A DNA stretch of 64,000 bases from Allodiplogaster sudhausi. Lineage: Eukaryota > Nematoda > Chromadorea > Rhabditida > Diplogasteridae. Both the position numbers and the translations under genes were made by a program. Positions 39,801-53,900 of the stretch are shown in pieces. The notes below the pieces were generated by a model. The model saw only the letters and a list, made by a program, of their open reading frames with translations. It did not search any database and had not been told where the DNA came from. Position 1 is the stretch's first letter. Every line of letters begins with the position of its first letter. The stretch is from positions 97,501-161,500 of the forward strand of contig CALZFC010000314.1 of the NCBI GenBank assembly GCA_945643635.1, written 5' to 3'.

Positions 39801-42800
39801 TAGTCACAGAAACAATTTCATTGAATTGACGGGAGCACCTCTTCGAACAGCCATGTATGCTTACTTTCCTCGATTTATCATAGGCCTTCGCGCTTATCAG
39901 TGATTTTAAGGAGAACCCAAGAGTTAACTGATAAGGAATATCCTGAGGTTTAGTCACAGAAACAATGGCATTGAATTGACGGGAGCACCTCTTCGAACAG
40001 CCATGTATGCTTACTTTCCTCGATTTATCAAAGGCCTTCGCGCTTATCAGTGATTTTAAGGAGAACCCAAGAGTTCACTGATAAGTAATATCCTGAGGTT
40101 TAGTCACAGAAACAATGGCATTGAATTGACGGGAGCACCTCTTCGAACAGCCATGTATGCTTACTTTCCTCGATTTATCAAAGGCCTTCGCGCTTATCAG
40201 TGATTTTAGGGAGAACCCAAGAGTTCACTGATAAGTAATATCCTGAGGTTTAGTCACAGAAACAATGGCATTGAATTGACGGGAGCACCTCTTCGTACAG
40301 CCATGTATGCTTACTTTCCTCGATTTATCAAAGGCCTTCGCGCTTATCAGTGATTTTAAGGAGAACCCAAGAGTTCACTGATAAGTAATATCCTGAGGTT
40401 TAGTCACAGAAACAATGGCATTGAATTGACGGGAGCACCTCTTCGAACAGCCATGTATGCTTACTTTCCTCGATTTATCAAAGGCCTTCGCGCTTATCAG
40501 TGATTTTAAGGAGAACCCAAGAGTTCACTGATAAGGAATATCCTGAGGTTTAGTCACAGAAATAATGGCATTGAATTGACGGGAGCACCTCTTAGAACAG
40601 CCATGTATGCTTACTTTCCTCGATCGATCTCTTTCTTTTTCTCTCTCTCTCTTCTCTGTTTCTCTCTCCCTCTGTGAGCAGAAGAGCCAATTCTTGGCGC
40701 TTCGAATATTGAGCGGTGGCATAAAGGGTATAGAATAACGCCAAAAATTGGCTCGCCGCGCCAAAAAATGGCGTTATTCTCTACCCTTTTTGCCGCAGCT
40801 CTTCATTCGCTGAGCCAACAATTGGCAAGCGAGTGTTTCGATGTCGCATTCAGATTTTGTTGGATACAAGTGGGATCTCTTCGAACAGCCATGTATGCTT
40901 ACTTTCCTCGATTTATCAAAGGCCTTCGCGCTAATCAGTGATTTTAAGGAGAACCCAAGAGTTCACTGATAAGGAATATCCTGAGGTTTAGTCACAGAAA
41001 TAATGGCATTGAATTGACGGGAGCACCTCTTAGAACAGCCATGTATGCTTACTTTCCTCGATCGATCTCTTTCTTTTTCTCTCTCTCTCTTCTCTGTTTC
41101 TATCTCCTTCTGTGAGCAGAAGAGCCAATTCTTGGCGCTTCGAATATTGAGCGGTGGCATAAACTGTATAGAATAACGCCAAAAATTGGCTCGCCGCGCC
41201 AAAAAATGGCGTTATTCTCTACCCTTCTTGCCGCAGCTCTTCATTCGCTGAGCCAACAATTGGCAAGCGAGTGTTTCGATGTCGCATTCAGATTTTGTTA
41301 GATACAAGTGGGATCTCTTCGAACAGCCATGTATGCTTACTTTCCTCGATTTCTCAAAGGCCTTCGAGCTTATCGGTAATTTTAAGGAGAACTCAGGAGT
41401 TCACTGATTAGGAATATCCTGAGGTATAGTCACAGAAACAATGGCATTGAATTGACGGGAGCACCTCTTCGAACAGCCATGTATGCTTACTTTCCTCGAT
41501 TTATCAAATACCTTCGCGCTTATCAGTGATTTTAAGGAGAACCCAAGAGTTAACTGATAAGGAATATCCTGAGGTTTAGTCACAGAAACAATGGCATTGA
41601 ATTGACGGGAGCACCTCTTCGAACAGCCATGTATGCTTACTTTCCTCGATTTATCAAAGGCCTTCGCGCTTATCAGTGATTTTAAGGAGAACCCAAGAGT
41701 TCACTGATAAGGAATAACCTGAGGTTTAGTCACAGAAACAATGGCATTGAATTGACGGGAGCACCTCTTCGAACAGCCGTGTATGCTTACTTTCCTCGAT
41801 TTATCATAGGCCTTCGCGCTTATCAGTGATTTTAAGGAGAACCCAAGAGTTCACTGATAAGGAATATCCTGAGGTTTAGTCACAGAAATAATGGCATTGA
41901 ATTGACGGGAGCACCTCTTAGAACAGCCATGTATGCTTACTTTCCTCGATTTATCAAAGGCCTTCGCGCTTATCAGTGATTTTAAGGAGAACCCAAGAGT
42001 TCACTGATTAGGAATATCCTGAGGTATAGTCACAGAAACAATGGCATTGAATTGACGGGAGCACCTCTTCGAACAGCCATGTATGCTTACTTTCCTCGAT
42101 TTATCAAAGGCCTTCGCGCTTATCAGTGATTTTAAGGAGAACCCAAGAGTTCACTGATAAGGAATAACCTGAGGTTTAGTCACAGAAACAATGGCATTGA
42201 ATTGACGGGAGCACCTCTTCGAACAGCCGTGTATGCTTACTTTCCTCGATTTATCATAGGCCTTCGCGCTTATCAGTGATTTTAAGGAGAACCCAAGAGT
42301 TAACTGATAAGGAATATCCTGAGGTTTAGTCACAGAAACAATGGCATTGAATTGACGGGAGCACCTCTTCGAACAGCCATGTATGCTTACTTTCCTCGAT
42401 TTATCAAAGGCCTACGCGCTTATCAGTGATTTTAAGGAGAACCCAAGAGTTCACTGATAAGGAATAACCTGAGGTTTAGTCACAGAAACAATGGCATTGA
42501 ATTGACGGGAGCACCTCTTCGAACAGCCATGTATGCTTACTTTCCTCGATTTATCAAAGGCCTTCGCGCTTATCAGTGATTTTAAGGAGAACCCAAGAGT
42601 TCACTGATAAGGAATAACCTGAGGTTTAGTCACAGAAACAATGGCATTGAATTGACGGGAGCACCTCTTCGAACAGCCGTGTATGCTTACTTTCCTCGAT
42701 TTATCATAGGCCTTCGCGCTTATCAGTGATTTTAAGGAGAACCCAAGAGTTCACTGATAAGGAATATCCTGAGGTTTAGTCACAGAAACAATGGCATTGA

Positions 42801-45800
42801 ATTGACGGGAGCACCTCTTAGAACAGCCATGTATGCTTACTTTCCTCGATTTATCAAAGGCCTTCGCGCTTATCAGTGATTTTAAGGAGAACCCAAGAGT
42901 TCACTGATAAGGAATAACCTGAGGTATAGTCACAGAAACAATGGCATTGAATTGACGGGAGCACCTCTTCGAACAGCCATGTATGCTTACTTTCCTCGAT
43001 TTATCAAAGGCCTTCGCGCTTATCAGTGATTTTAAGGAGAACCCAAGAGTTCACTGATAAGGAATAACCTGAGGTTTAGTCACAGAAACAATGGCATTGA
43101 ATTGACGGGAGCACCTCTTCGAACAGCCGTGTATGCTTACTTTCCTCGATTTATCATAGGCCTTCGCGTTTATCAGTGATTTTAAGGAGAACCCAAGAGT
43201 TAACTGATAAGGAATATCCTGAGGTTTAGTCACAGAAACAATGGCATTGAATTGACGGGAGCACCTCTTCGAACAGCCATGTATGCTTACTTTCATCGAT
43301 TTATCAAAGGCCTTCGCGCTTATCAGTGATTTTAAGGAGAACCCAAGAGTTCACTGATAAGGAATATCCTGAGGTTTAGTCACAGAAATAATGGCATTGA
43401 ATTGACGGGAGCACCTCTTAGAACAGCCATGTATGCTTACTTTCCTCGATTTATCAAAGGCCTTCGCGCTTATCAGTGATTTTAAGGAGAACCCAAGAGT
43501 TCACTGATAAGGAATAACCTGAGGTTTAGTCACAGAAACAATGGCATTGAATTGACGGGAGCACCTCTTCGAACAGCCGTGTATGCTTACTTTCCTCGAT
43601 TTATCATAGGCCTTCGCGCTTATCAGTGATTTTAAGGAGAACCCAAGAGTTAACTGATAAGGAATATCCTGAGGTTTAGTCACAGAAACAATGACATTGA
43701 ATTGACGGGAGCACCTCTTCGAACAGCCATGTATGCTTACTTTCCTCGATTTATCAAAGGCCTTCGCGCTTATCAGTGATTTTAAGGAGAACCCAAGAGT
43801 TCACTGATAAGGAATAACCTGAGGTTTAGTCACAGAAACAATGGCATTGAAGTGACGGGAGCACCTCTTCGAACAGCCATGTATGCTTATTTTCCTCGAT
43901 TTATCAAAGGCCTTCGCGCTTATCAGTGATTTTAAGGAGAACCCAAGAGTTCACTGATAAGGAATATCCTGAGGTTTAGTCACAGAAACAATGAGATTGA
44001 ATTGACGTGAGCACCTCTTAGAACAGCCATGTATGCTTACTTTCCTCGATCGATCTCTTTCTTTTTCTCTCTCTCTCTTCTCTGTTTCTCTCTCCCTCTG
44101 TGAGCAGAAGAGCCAATTCTTGACGCTTCGAATATTGAGCGGTGGCATAAAGGGTATAGAATAACGATAAAAATTGGCTCGCCGCGCCAAAAAATGGCGT
44201 TATTCTCTACCCTTTTTGCCGCAGCTCTTCATTCGCTGAGCCAACAATTGGCAAGCGAGTGTTTCGATGTCGCATTCAGATTTTGTTGGATACAAGTGGG
44301 ATCTCTTCGAACAGCCATGTATGTTTACTTTCCTCGATTTCTCAAAGGCCTTCGCGCTTATCAGTGATTTTAAGGAGAACCCAAGAGTTCACTGATAAGG
44401 AATATCCTGAGGTATAGTCACAGAAACAATGGCATTGAATTGACGGGAGCACCTCTTCGAACAGCCATGTATGCTTACTTTCCTCGATTTATCATAGGCC
44501 TTCGCGCTTATCAGTGATTTTAAGGAGAACCCAAGAGTTAACTGATAAGGAATATCCTGAGGTTTAGTCACAGAAACAATGGCATTGAATTGACGGGAGC
44601 ACCTCTTCGAACAGCCATGTATGCTTACTTTCCTCGATTTATCAAAGGCCTTCGCGCTTATCAGTGATTTTAAGGAGAACCCAAGAGTTCACTGATAAGT
44701 AATATCCTGAGGTTTAGTCACAGAAACAATGGCATTGAATTGACGGGAGCACCTCTTCGAACAGCCATGTATGCTTACTTTCCTCGATTTATCAAAGGCC
44801 TTCGCGCTTATCAGTGATTTTAGGGAGAACCCAAGAGTTCACTGATAAGTAATATCCTGAGGTTTAGTCACAGAAACAATGGCATTGAATTGACGGGAGC
44901 ACCTCTTCGAACAGCCATGTATGCTTACTTTCCTCGATTTATCAAAGGCCTTCGCGCTTATCAGTGATTTTAAGGAGAACCCAAGAGTTCACTGATAAGG
45001 AATATCCTGAGGTTTAGTCACAGAAACAATGAGATTGAATTGACGGGAGCACCTCTTCGAACATCCATGTATGCTTACTTTCCTCGATTTATCAAAGGCC
45101 TTCGCGCTTATCAGTGATTTTAAGGAGAACCCAAGAGTTCACTGATAAGGAATATCCTGAGGTATAGTCACAGAAACAATGGCATTGAATTGACGGGAGC
45201 ACCTCTTAGAACAGCCATGTATGCTTACTTTCCTCAATTTATCAAAGGCCTTCGCGCTTATCAGTGATTTTAAGGAGAACCCAAGAGTTCGCTGATAAGG
45301 AATATCCTGAGGTTTAGTCACAGAAATAATGGCATTGAATTGACGGGAGCACCTCTTAGAACAGCCATGTATGCTTACTTTCCTCGATCGATCTCTTTCT
45401 TTTTCTCTCTCTCTCTTCTCTGTTTCTCTCTCCCTCTGTGAGCAGAAGAGCCAATTCTTGACGCTTCGAATATTGAGCGGTGGCATAAAGGGTATAGAAT
45501 AACGATAAAAATTGGCTCGCCGCGCCAAAAAATGGCGTTATTCTCTACCCTTTTTGCCGCAGCTCTTCATTCGCTGAGCCAACAATTGGCAAGCGAGTGT
45601 TTCGATGTCGCATTCAGATTTTGTTGGATACAAGTGGGATCTCTTCGAACAGCCATGTATGTTTACTTTCCTCGATTTCTCAAAGGCCTTCGCGCTTATC
45701 AGTGATTTTAAGGAGAACCCAAGAGTTCACTGATAAGGAATATCCTGAGGTATAGTCACAGAAACAATGGCATTGAATTGACGGGAGCACCTCTTCGAAC

Positions 45801-46899
45801 AGCCATGTATGCTTACTTTCCTCGATTTATCATAGGCCTTCGCGCTTATCAGTGATTTTAAGGAGAACCCAAGAGTTAACTGATAAGGAATATCCTGAGG
45901 TTTAGTCACAGAAACAATGGCATTGAATTGACGGGAGCACCTCTTCGAACAGCCATGTATGCTTACTTTCCTCGATTTATCAAAGGCCTTCGCGCTTATC
46001 AGTGATTTTAAGGAGAACCCAAGAGTTCACTGATAAGTAATATCCTGAGGTTTAGTCACAGAAACAATGGCATTGAATTGACGGGAGCACCTCTTCGAAC
46101 TGCCATGTATGCTTACTTTCCTCGATTTATCAAAGGCCTTCGCGCTTATCAGTGATTTTAGGGAGAACCCAAGAGTTCACTGATAAGTAATATCCTGAGG
46201 TTTAGTCACAGAAACAATGGCATTGAATTGACGGGAGCACCTCTTCGTACAGCCATGTATGCTTACTTTCCTCGATTTATCAAAGGCCTTCGCGCTTATC
46301 AGTGATTTTAAGGAGAACCCAAGAGTTCACTGATAAGTAATATCCTGAGGTTTAGTCACAGAAACAATGGCATTGAATTGACGGGAGCACCTCTTAGAAC
46401 AGCCATGTATGCTTACTTTCCTCAATTTATCAAAGGCCTTCGCGCTTATCAGTGATTTTAAGGAGAACCCAAGAGTTCGCTGATAAGGAATATCCTGAGG
46501 TTTAGTCACAGAAATAATGGCATTGAATTGACGGGAGCACCTCTTAGAACAGCCATGTATGCTTACTTTCCTCGATCGATCTCTTTCTTTTTCTCTCTCT
46601 CTCTTCTCTGTTTCTCTCTCCCTCTGTGAGCAGAAGAGCCAATTCTTGACGCTTCGAATATTGAGCGGTGGCATAAAGGGTATAGAATAACGATAAAAAT
46701 TGGCTCGCCGCGCCAAAAAATGGCGTTATTCTCTACCCTTTTTGCCGCAGCTCTTCATTCGCTGAGCCAACAATTGGCAAGCGAGTGTTTCGATGTCGCA
46801 TTCAGATTTTGTTGGATACAAGTGGGATCTCTTCGAACAGCCATGTATGTTTACTTTCCTCGATTTCTCAAAGGCCTTCGCGCTTATCAGTGATTTTAA

Positions 46900-49800
46900 G
46901 GAGAACCCAAGAGTTCACTGATAAGGAATATCCTGAGGTATAGTCACAGAAACAATGGCATTGAATTGACGGGAGCACCTCTTCGAACAGCCATGTATGC
47001 TTACTTTCCTCGATTTATCATAGGCCTTCGCGCTTATCAGTGATTTTAAGGAGAACCCAAGAGTTAACTGATAAGGAATATCCTGAGGTTTAGTCACAGA
47101 AACAATGGCATTGAATTGACGGGAGCACCTCTTCGAACAGCCATGTATGCTTACTTTCCTCGATTTATCAAAGGCCTTCGCGCTTATCAGTGATTTTAAG
47201 GAGAACCCAAGAGTTCACTGATAAGTAATATCCTGAGGTTTAGTCACAGAAACAATGGCATTGAATTGACGGGAGCACCTCTTCGAACTGCCATGTATGC
47301 TTACTTTCCTCGATTTATCAAAGGCCTTCGCGCTTATCAGTGATTTTAGGGAGAACCCAAGAGTTCACTGATAAGTAATATCCTGAGGTTTAGTCACAGA
47401 AACAATGGCATTGAATTGACGGGAGCACCTCTTCGTACAGCCATGTATGCTTACTTTCCTCGATTTATCAAAGGCCTTCGCGCTTATCAGTGATTTTAAG
47501 GAGAACCCAAGAGTTCACTGATAAGTAATATCCTGAGGTTTAGTCACAGAAACAATGGCATTGAATTGACGGGAGCACCTCTTCGAACAGCCATGTATGC
47601 TTACTTTCCTCGATTTATCAAAGGCCTTCGCGCTTATCAGTGATTTTAAGGAGAACCCAAGAGTTCACTGATAAGGAATATCCTGAGGTTTAGTCACAGA
47701 AATAATGGCATTGAATTGACGGGAGCACCTCTTAGAACAGCCATGTATGCTTACTTTCCTCGATCGATCTCTTTCTTTTTCTCTCTCTCTCTTCTCTGTT
47801 TCTCTCTCCCTCTGTGAGCAGAAGAGCCAATTCTTGGCGCTTCGAATATTGAGCGGTGGCATAAAGGGTATAGAATAACGCCAAAAATTGGCTCGCCGCG
47901 CCAAAAAATGGCGTTATTCTCTACCCTTTTTGCCGCAGCTCTTCATTCGCTGAGCCAACAATTGGCAAGCGAGTGTTTCGATGTCGCATTCAGATTTTGT
48001 TGGATACAAGTGGGATCTCTTCGAACAGCCATGTATGCTTACTTTCCTCGATTTATCAAAGGCCTTCGCGCTAATCAGTGATTTTAAGGAGAACCCAAGA
48101 GTTCACTGATAAGGAATATCCTGAGGTTTAGTCACAGAAATAATGGCATTGAATTGACGGGAGCACCTCTTAGAACAGCCATGTATGCTTACTTTCCTCG
48201 ATCGATCTCTTTCTTTTTCTCTCTCTCTCTTCTCTGTTTCTATCTCCTTCTGTGAGCAGAAGAGCCAATTCTTGGCGCTTCGAATATTGAGCGGTGGCAT
48301 AAACTGTATAGAATAACGCCAAAAATTGGCTCGCCGCGCCAAAAAATGGCGTTATTCTCTACCCTTTTTGCCGCAGCTCTTCATTCGCTGAGCCAACAAT
48401 TGGCAAGCGAGTGTTTCGATGTCGCATTCAGATTTTGTTGGATACAAGTGGGATCTCTTCGAACAGCCATGTATGCTTACTTTCCTCGATTTCTCAAAGG
48501 CCTTCGAGCTTATCGGTAATTTTAAGGAGAACCCAGGAGTTCACTGATTAGGAATATCCTGAGGTATAGTCACAGAAACAATGGCATTGAATTGACGGGA
48601 GCACCTCTTCGAACAGCCATGTATGCTTACTTTCCTCGATTTATCAAATACCTTCGCGCTTATCAGTGATTTTAAGGAGAACCCAAGAGTTAACTGATAA
48701 GGAATATCCTGAGGTTTAGTCACAGAAACAATGGCATTGAATTGACGGGAGCACCTCTTCGAACAGCCATGTATGCTTACTTTCCTCGATTTATCAAAGG
48801 CCTTCGCGCTTATCAGTGATTTTAAGGAGAACCCAAGAGTTCACTGATAAGGAATAACCTGAGGTTTAGTCACAGAAACAATGGCATTGAATTGACGGGA
48901 GCACCTCTTCGAACAGCCGTGTATGCTTACTTTCCTCGATTTATCATAGGCCTTCGCGCTTATCAGTGATTTTAAGGAGAACCCAAGAGTTCACTGATAA
49001 GGAATATCCTGAGGTTTAGTCACAGAAATAATGGCATTGAATTGACGGGAGCACCTCTTAGAACAGCCATGTATGCTTACTTTCCTCGATTTATCAAAGG
49101 CCTTCGCGCTTATCAGTGATTTTAAGGAGAACCCAAGAGTTCACTGATTAGGAATATCCTGAGGTATAGTCACAGAAACAATGGCATTGAATTGACGGGA
49201 GCACCTCTTCGAACAGCCATGTATGCTTACTTTCCTCGATTTATCAAAGGCCTTCGCGCTTATCAGTGATTTTAAGGAGAACCCAAGAGTTCACTGATAA
49301 GGAATAACCTGAGGTTTAGTCACAGAAACAATGGCATTGAATTGACGGGAGCACCTCTTCGAACAGCCGTGTATGCTTACTTTCCTCGATTTATCATAGG
49401 CCTTCGCGCTTATCAGTGATTTTAAGGAGAACCCAAGAGTTAACTGATAAGGAATATCCTGAGGTTTAGTCACAGAAACAATGGCATTGAATTGACGGGA
49501 GCACCTCTTCGAACAGCCATGTATGCTTACTTTCCTCGATTTATCAAAGGCCTACGCGCTTATCAGTGATTTTAAGGAGAACCCAAGAGTTCACTGATAA
49601 GGAATAACCTGAGGTTTAGTCACAGAAACAATGGCATTGAAGTGACGGGAGCACCTCTTCGAACAGCCGTGTATGCTTACTTTCCTCGATTTATCATAGG
49701 CCTTCGCGCTTATCAGTGATTTTAAGGAGAACCCAAGAGTTAACTGATAAGGAATATCCTGAGGTTTAGTCACAGAAACAATGGCATTGAATTGACGGGA

Positions 49801-52800
49801 GCACCTCTTCGAACAGCCATGTATGCTTACTTTCCTCGATTTATCAAAGGCCTTCGCGCTTATCAGTGATTTTAAGGAGAACCCAAGAGTTCACTGATAA
49901 GGAATAACCTGAGGTTTAGTCACAGAAACAATGGCATTGAAGTGACGGGAGCACCTCTTCGAACAGCCATGTATGCTTATTTTCCTCGATTTATCAAAGG
50001 CCTTCGCGCTTATCAGTGATTTTAAGGAGAACCCAAGAGTTCACTGATAAGGAATATCCTGAGGTTTAGTCACAGAAACAATGAGATTGAATTGACGGGA
50101 GCACCTCTTCGAACATCCATGTATGCTTACTTTCCTCGATTTATCAAAGGCCTTCGCGCTTATCAGTGATTTTAAGGAGAACCCAAGAGTTCACTGATAA
50201 GGAATATCCTGAGGTTTAGTCACAGAAACAATGGCATTGAATTGACGGGAGCACCTCTTCGAACAGCCATGTATGCTTACTTTCCTCGATTTATCAAAGG
50301 CCTTCGCGCTTATCAGTGATTTTAAGGAGAACCCAAGAGTTCACTGATAAGGAATATCCTGAGGTTTAGTCACAGAAATAATGGCATTGAATTGACGGGA
50401 GCACCTCTTAGAACAGCCATGTATGCTTACTTTCCTCGATCGATCTCTTTCTTTTTCTCTCTCTCTCTGTGAGCAGAAGAGCCAATTCTTGACGCTTCGA
50501 ATATTGAGCGGTGGCATAAAGGGTATAGAATAACGATAAAAATTGGCTCGCCGCGCCAAAAAATGGCGTTATTCTCTACCCTTTTTGCCGCAGCTCTTCA
50601 TTCGCTGAGCCAACAATTGGCAAGCGAGTGTTTCGATGTCGCATTCAGATTTTGTTGGATACAAGTGGGATCTCTTCGAACAGCCATGTATGTTTACTTT
50701 CCTCGATTTCTCAAAGGCCTTCGCGCTTATCAGTGATTTTAAGGAGAACCCAAGAGTTCACTGATAAGGAATATCCTGAGGTATAGTCACAGAAACAATG
50801 GCATTGAATTGACGGGAGCACCTCTTCGAACAGCCATGTATGCTTACTTTCCTCGATTTATCATAGGCCTTCGCGCTTATCAGTGATTTTAAGGAGAACC
50901 CAAGAGTTAACTGATAAGGAATATCCTGAGGTTTAGTCACAGAAACAATGGCATTGAATTGACGGGAGCACCTCTTCGAACAGCCATGTATGCTTACTTT
51001 CCTCGATTTATCAAAGGCCTTCGCGCTTATCAGTGATTTTAAGGAGAACCCAAGAGTTCACTGATAAGTAATATCCTGAGGTTTAGTCACAGAAACAATG
51101 GCATTGAATTGACGGGAGCACCTCTTCGAACTGCCATGTATGCTTACTTTCCTCGATTTATCAAAGGCCTTCGCGCTTATCAGTGATTTTAGGGAGAACC
51201 CAAGAGTTCACTGATAAGTAATATCCTGAGGTTTAGTCACAGAAACAATGGCATTGAATTGACGGGAGCACCTCTTCGTACAGCCATGTATGCTTACTTT
51301 CCTCGATTTATCAAAGGCCTTCGCGCTTATCAGTGATTTTAAGGAGAACCCAAGAGTTCACTGATAAGTAATATCCTGAGGTTTAGTCACAGAAACAATG
51401 GCATTGAATTGACGGGAGCACCTCTTCGAACAGCCATGTATGCTTACTTTCCTCGATTTATCAAAGGCCTTCGCGCTTATCAGTGATTTTAAGGAGAACC
51501 CAAGAGTTCACTGATAAGGAATATCCTGAGGTTTAGTCACAGAAATAATGGCATTGAATTGACGGGAGCACCTCTTAGAACAGCCATGTATGCTTACTTT
51601 CCTCGATCGATCTCTTTCTTTTTCTCTCTCTCTCTTCTCTGTTTCTCTCTCCCTCTGTGAGCAGAAGAGCCAATTCTTGGCGCTTCGAATATTGAGCGGT
51701 GGCATAAAGGGTATAGAATAACGCCAAAAATTGGCTCGCCGCGCCAAAAAATGGCGTTATTCTCTACCCTTTTTGCCGCAGCTCTTCATTCGCTGAGCCA
51801 ACAATTGGCAAGCGAGTGTTTCGATGTCGCATTCAGATTTTGTTGGATACAAGTGGGATCTCTTCGAACAGCCATGTATGCTTACTTTCCTCGATTTATC
51901 AAAGGCCTTCGCGCTAATCAGTGATTTTAAGGAGAACCCAAGAGTTCACTGATAAGGAATATCCTGAGGTTTAGTCACAGAAATAATGGCATTGAATTGA
52001 CGGGAGCACCTCTTAGAACAGCCATGTATGCTTACTTTCCTCGATCGATCTCTTTCTTTTTCTCTCTCTCTCTTCTCTGTTTCTATCTCCTTCTGTGAGC
52101 AGAAGAGCCAATTCTTGGCGCTTCGAATATTGAGCGGTGGCATAAACTGTATAGAATAACGCCAAAAATTGGCTCGCCGCGCCAAAAAATGGCGTTATTC
52201 TCTACCCTTTTTGCCGCAGCTCTTCATTCGCTGAGCCAACAATTGGCAAGCGAGTGTTTCGATGTCGCATTCAGATTTTGTTGGATACAAGTGGGATCTC
52301 TTCGAACAGCCATGTATGCTTACTTTCCTCGATTTCTCAAAGGCCTTCGAGCTTATCGGTAATTTTAAGGAGAACCCAGGAGTTCACTGATTAGGAATAT
52401 CCTGAGGTATAGTCACAGAAACAATGGCATTGAATTGACGGGAGCACCTCTTCGAACAGCCATGTATGCTTACTTTCCTCGATTTATCAAATACCTTCGC
52501 GCTTATCAGTGATTTTAAGGAGAACCCAAGAGTTAACTGATAAGGAATATCCTGAGGTTTAGTCACAGAAACAATGGCATTGAATTGACGGGAGCACCTC
52601 TTCGAACAGCCATGTATGCTTACTTTCCTCGATTTATCAAAGGCCTTCGCGCTTATCAGTGATTTTAAGGAGAACCCAAGAGTTCACTGATAAGGAATAA
52701 CCTGAGGTTTAGTCACAGAAACAATGGCATTGAATTGACGGGAGCACCTCTTCGAACAGCCGTGTATGCTTACTTTCCTCGATTTATCATAGGCCTTCGC

Positions 52801-53900
52801 GCTTATCAGTGATTTTAAGGAGAACCCAAGAGTTCACTGATAAGGAATATCCTGAGGTTTAGTCACAGAAATAATGGCATTGAATTGACGGGAGCACCTC
52901 TTAGAACAGCCATGTATGCTTACTTTCCTCGATTTATCAAAGGCCTTCGCGCTTATCAGTGATTTTAAGGAGAACCCAAGAGTTCACTGATTAGGAATAT
53001 CCTGAGGTATAGTCACAGAAACAATGGCATTGAATTGACGGGAGCACCTCTTCGAACAGCCATGTATGCTTACTTTCCTCGATTTATCAAAGGCCTTCGC
53101 GCTTATCAGTGATTTTAAGGAGAACCCAAGAGTTCACTGATAAGGAATAACCTGAGGTTTAGTCACAGAAACAATGGCATTGAATTGACGGGAGCACCTC
53201 TTCGAACAGCCGTGTATGCTTACTTTCCTCGATTTATCATAGGCCTTCGCGCTTATCAGTGATTTTAAGGAGAACCCAAGAGTTAACTGATAAGGAATAT
53301 CCTGAGGTTTAGTCACAGAAACAATGGCATTGAATTGACGGGAGCACCTCTTCGAACAGCCATGTATGCTTACTTTCCTCGATTTATCAAAGGCCTACGC
53401 GCTTATCAGTGATTTTAAGGAGAACCCAAGAGTTCACTGATAAGGAATAACCTGAGGTTTAGTCACAGAAACAATGGCATTGAAGTGACGGGAGCACCTC
53501 TTCGAACAGCCGTGTATGCTTACTTTCCTCGATTTATCATAGGCCTTCGCGCTTATCAGTGATTTTAAGGAGAACCCAAGAGTTAACTGATAAGGAATAT
53601 CCTGAGGTTTAGTCACAGAAACAATGGCATTGAATTGACGGGAGCACCTCTTCGAACAGCCATGTATGCTTACTTTCCTCGATTTATCAAAGGCCTTCGC
53701 GCTTATCAGTGATTTTAAGGAGAACCCAAGAGTTCACTGATAAGGAATAACCTGAGGTTTAGTCACAGAAACAATGGCATTGAAGTGACGGGAGCACCTC
53801 TTCGAACAGCCATGTATGCTTATTTTCCTCGATTTATCAAAGGCCTTCGCGCTTATCAGTGATTTTAAGGAGAACCCAAGAGTTCACTGATAAGGAATAT
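46900..53900. repeat. Large block duplication inside the array, offset 3843 bp
   Basis: The ordered variants at 47665, 48103, 48541, 49291 and 49591 recur in the same order at 51508, 51946, 52384, 53134 and 53434, each exactly 3843 bp later. They include the rare changes TGAAGTGACGG and CTACGCG. The same block also matches 40525-42333 at an offset of 7140 bp. The limits of the copies are approximate. Confidence 0.75.
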
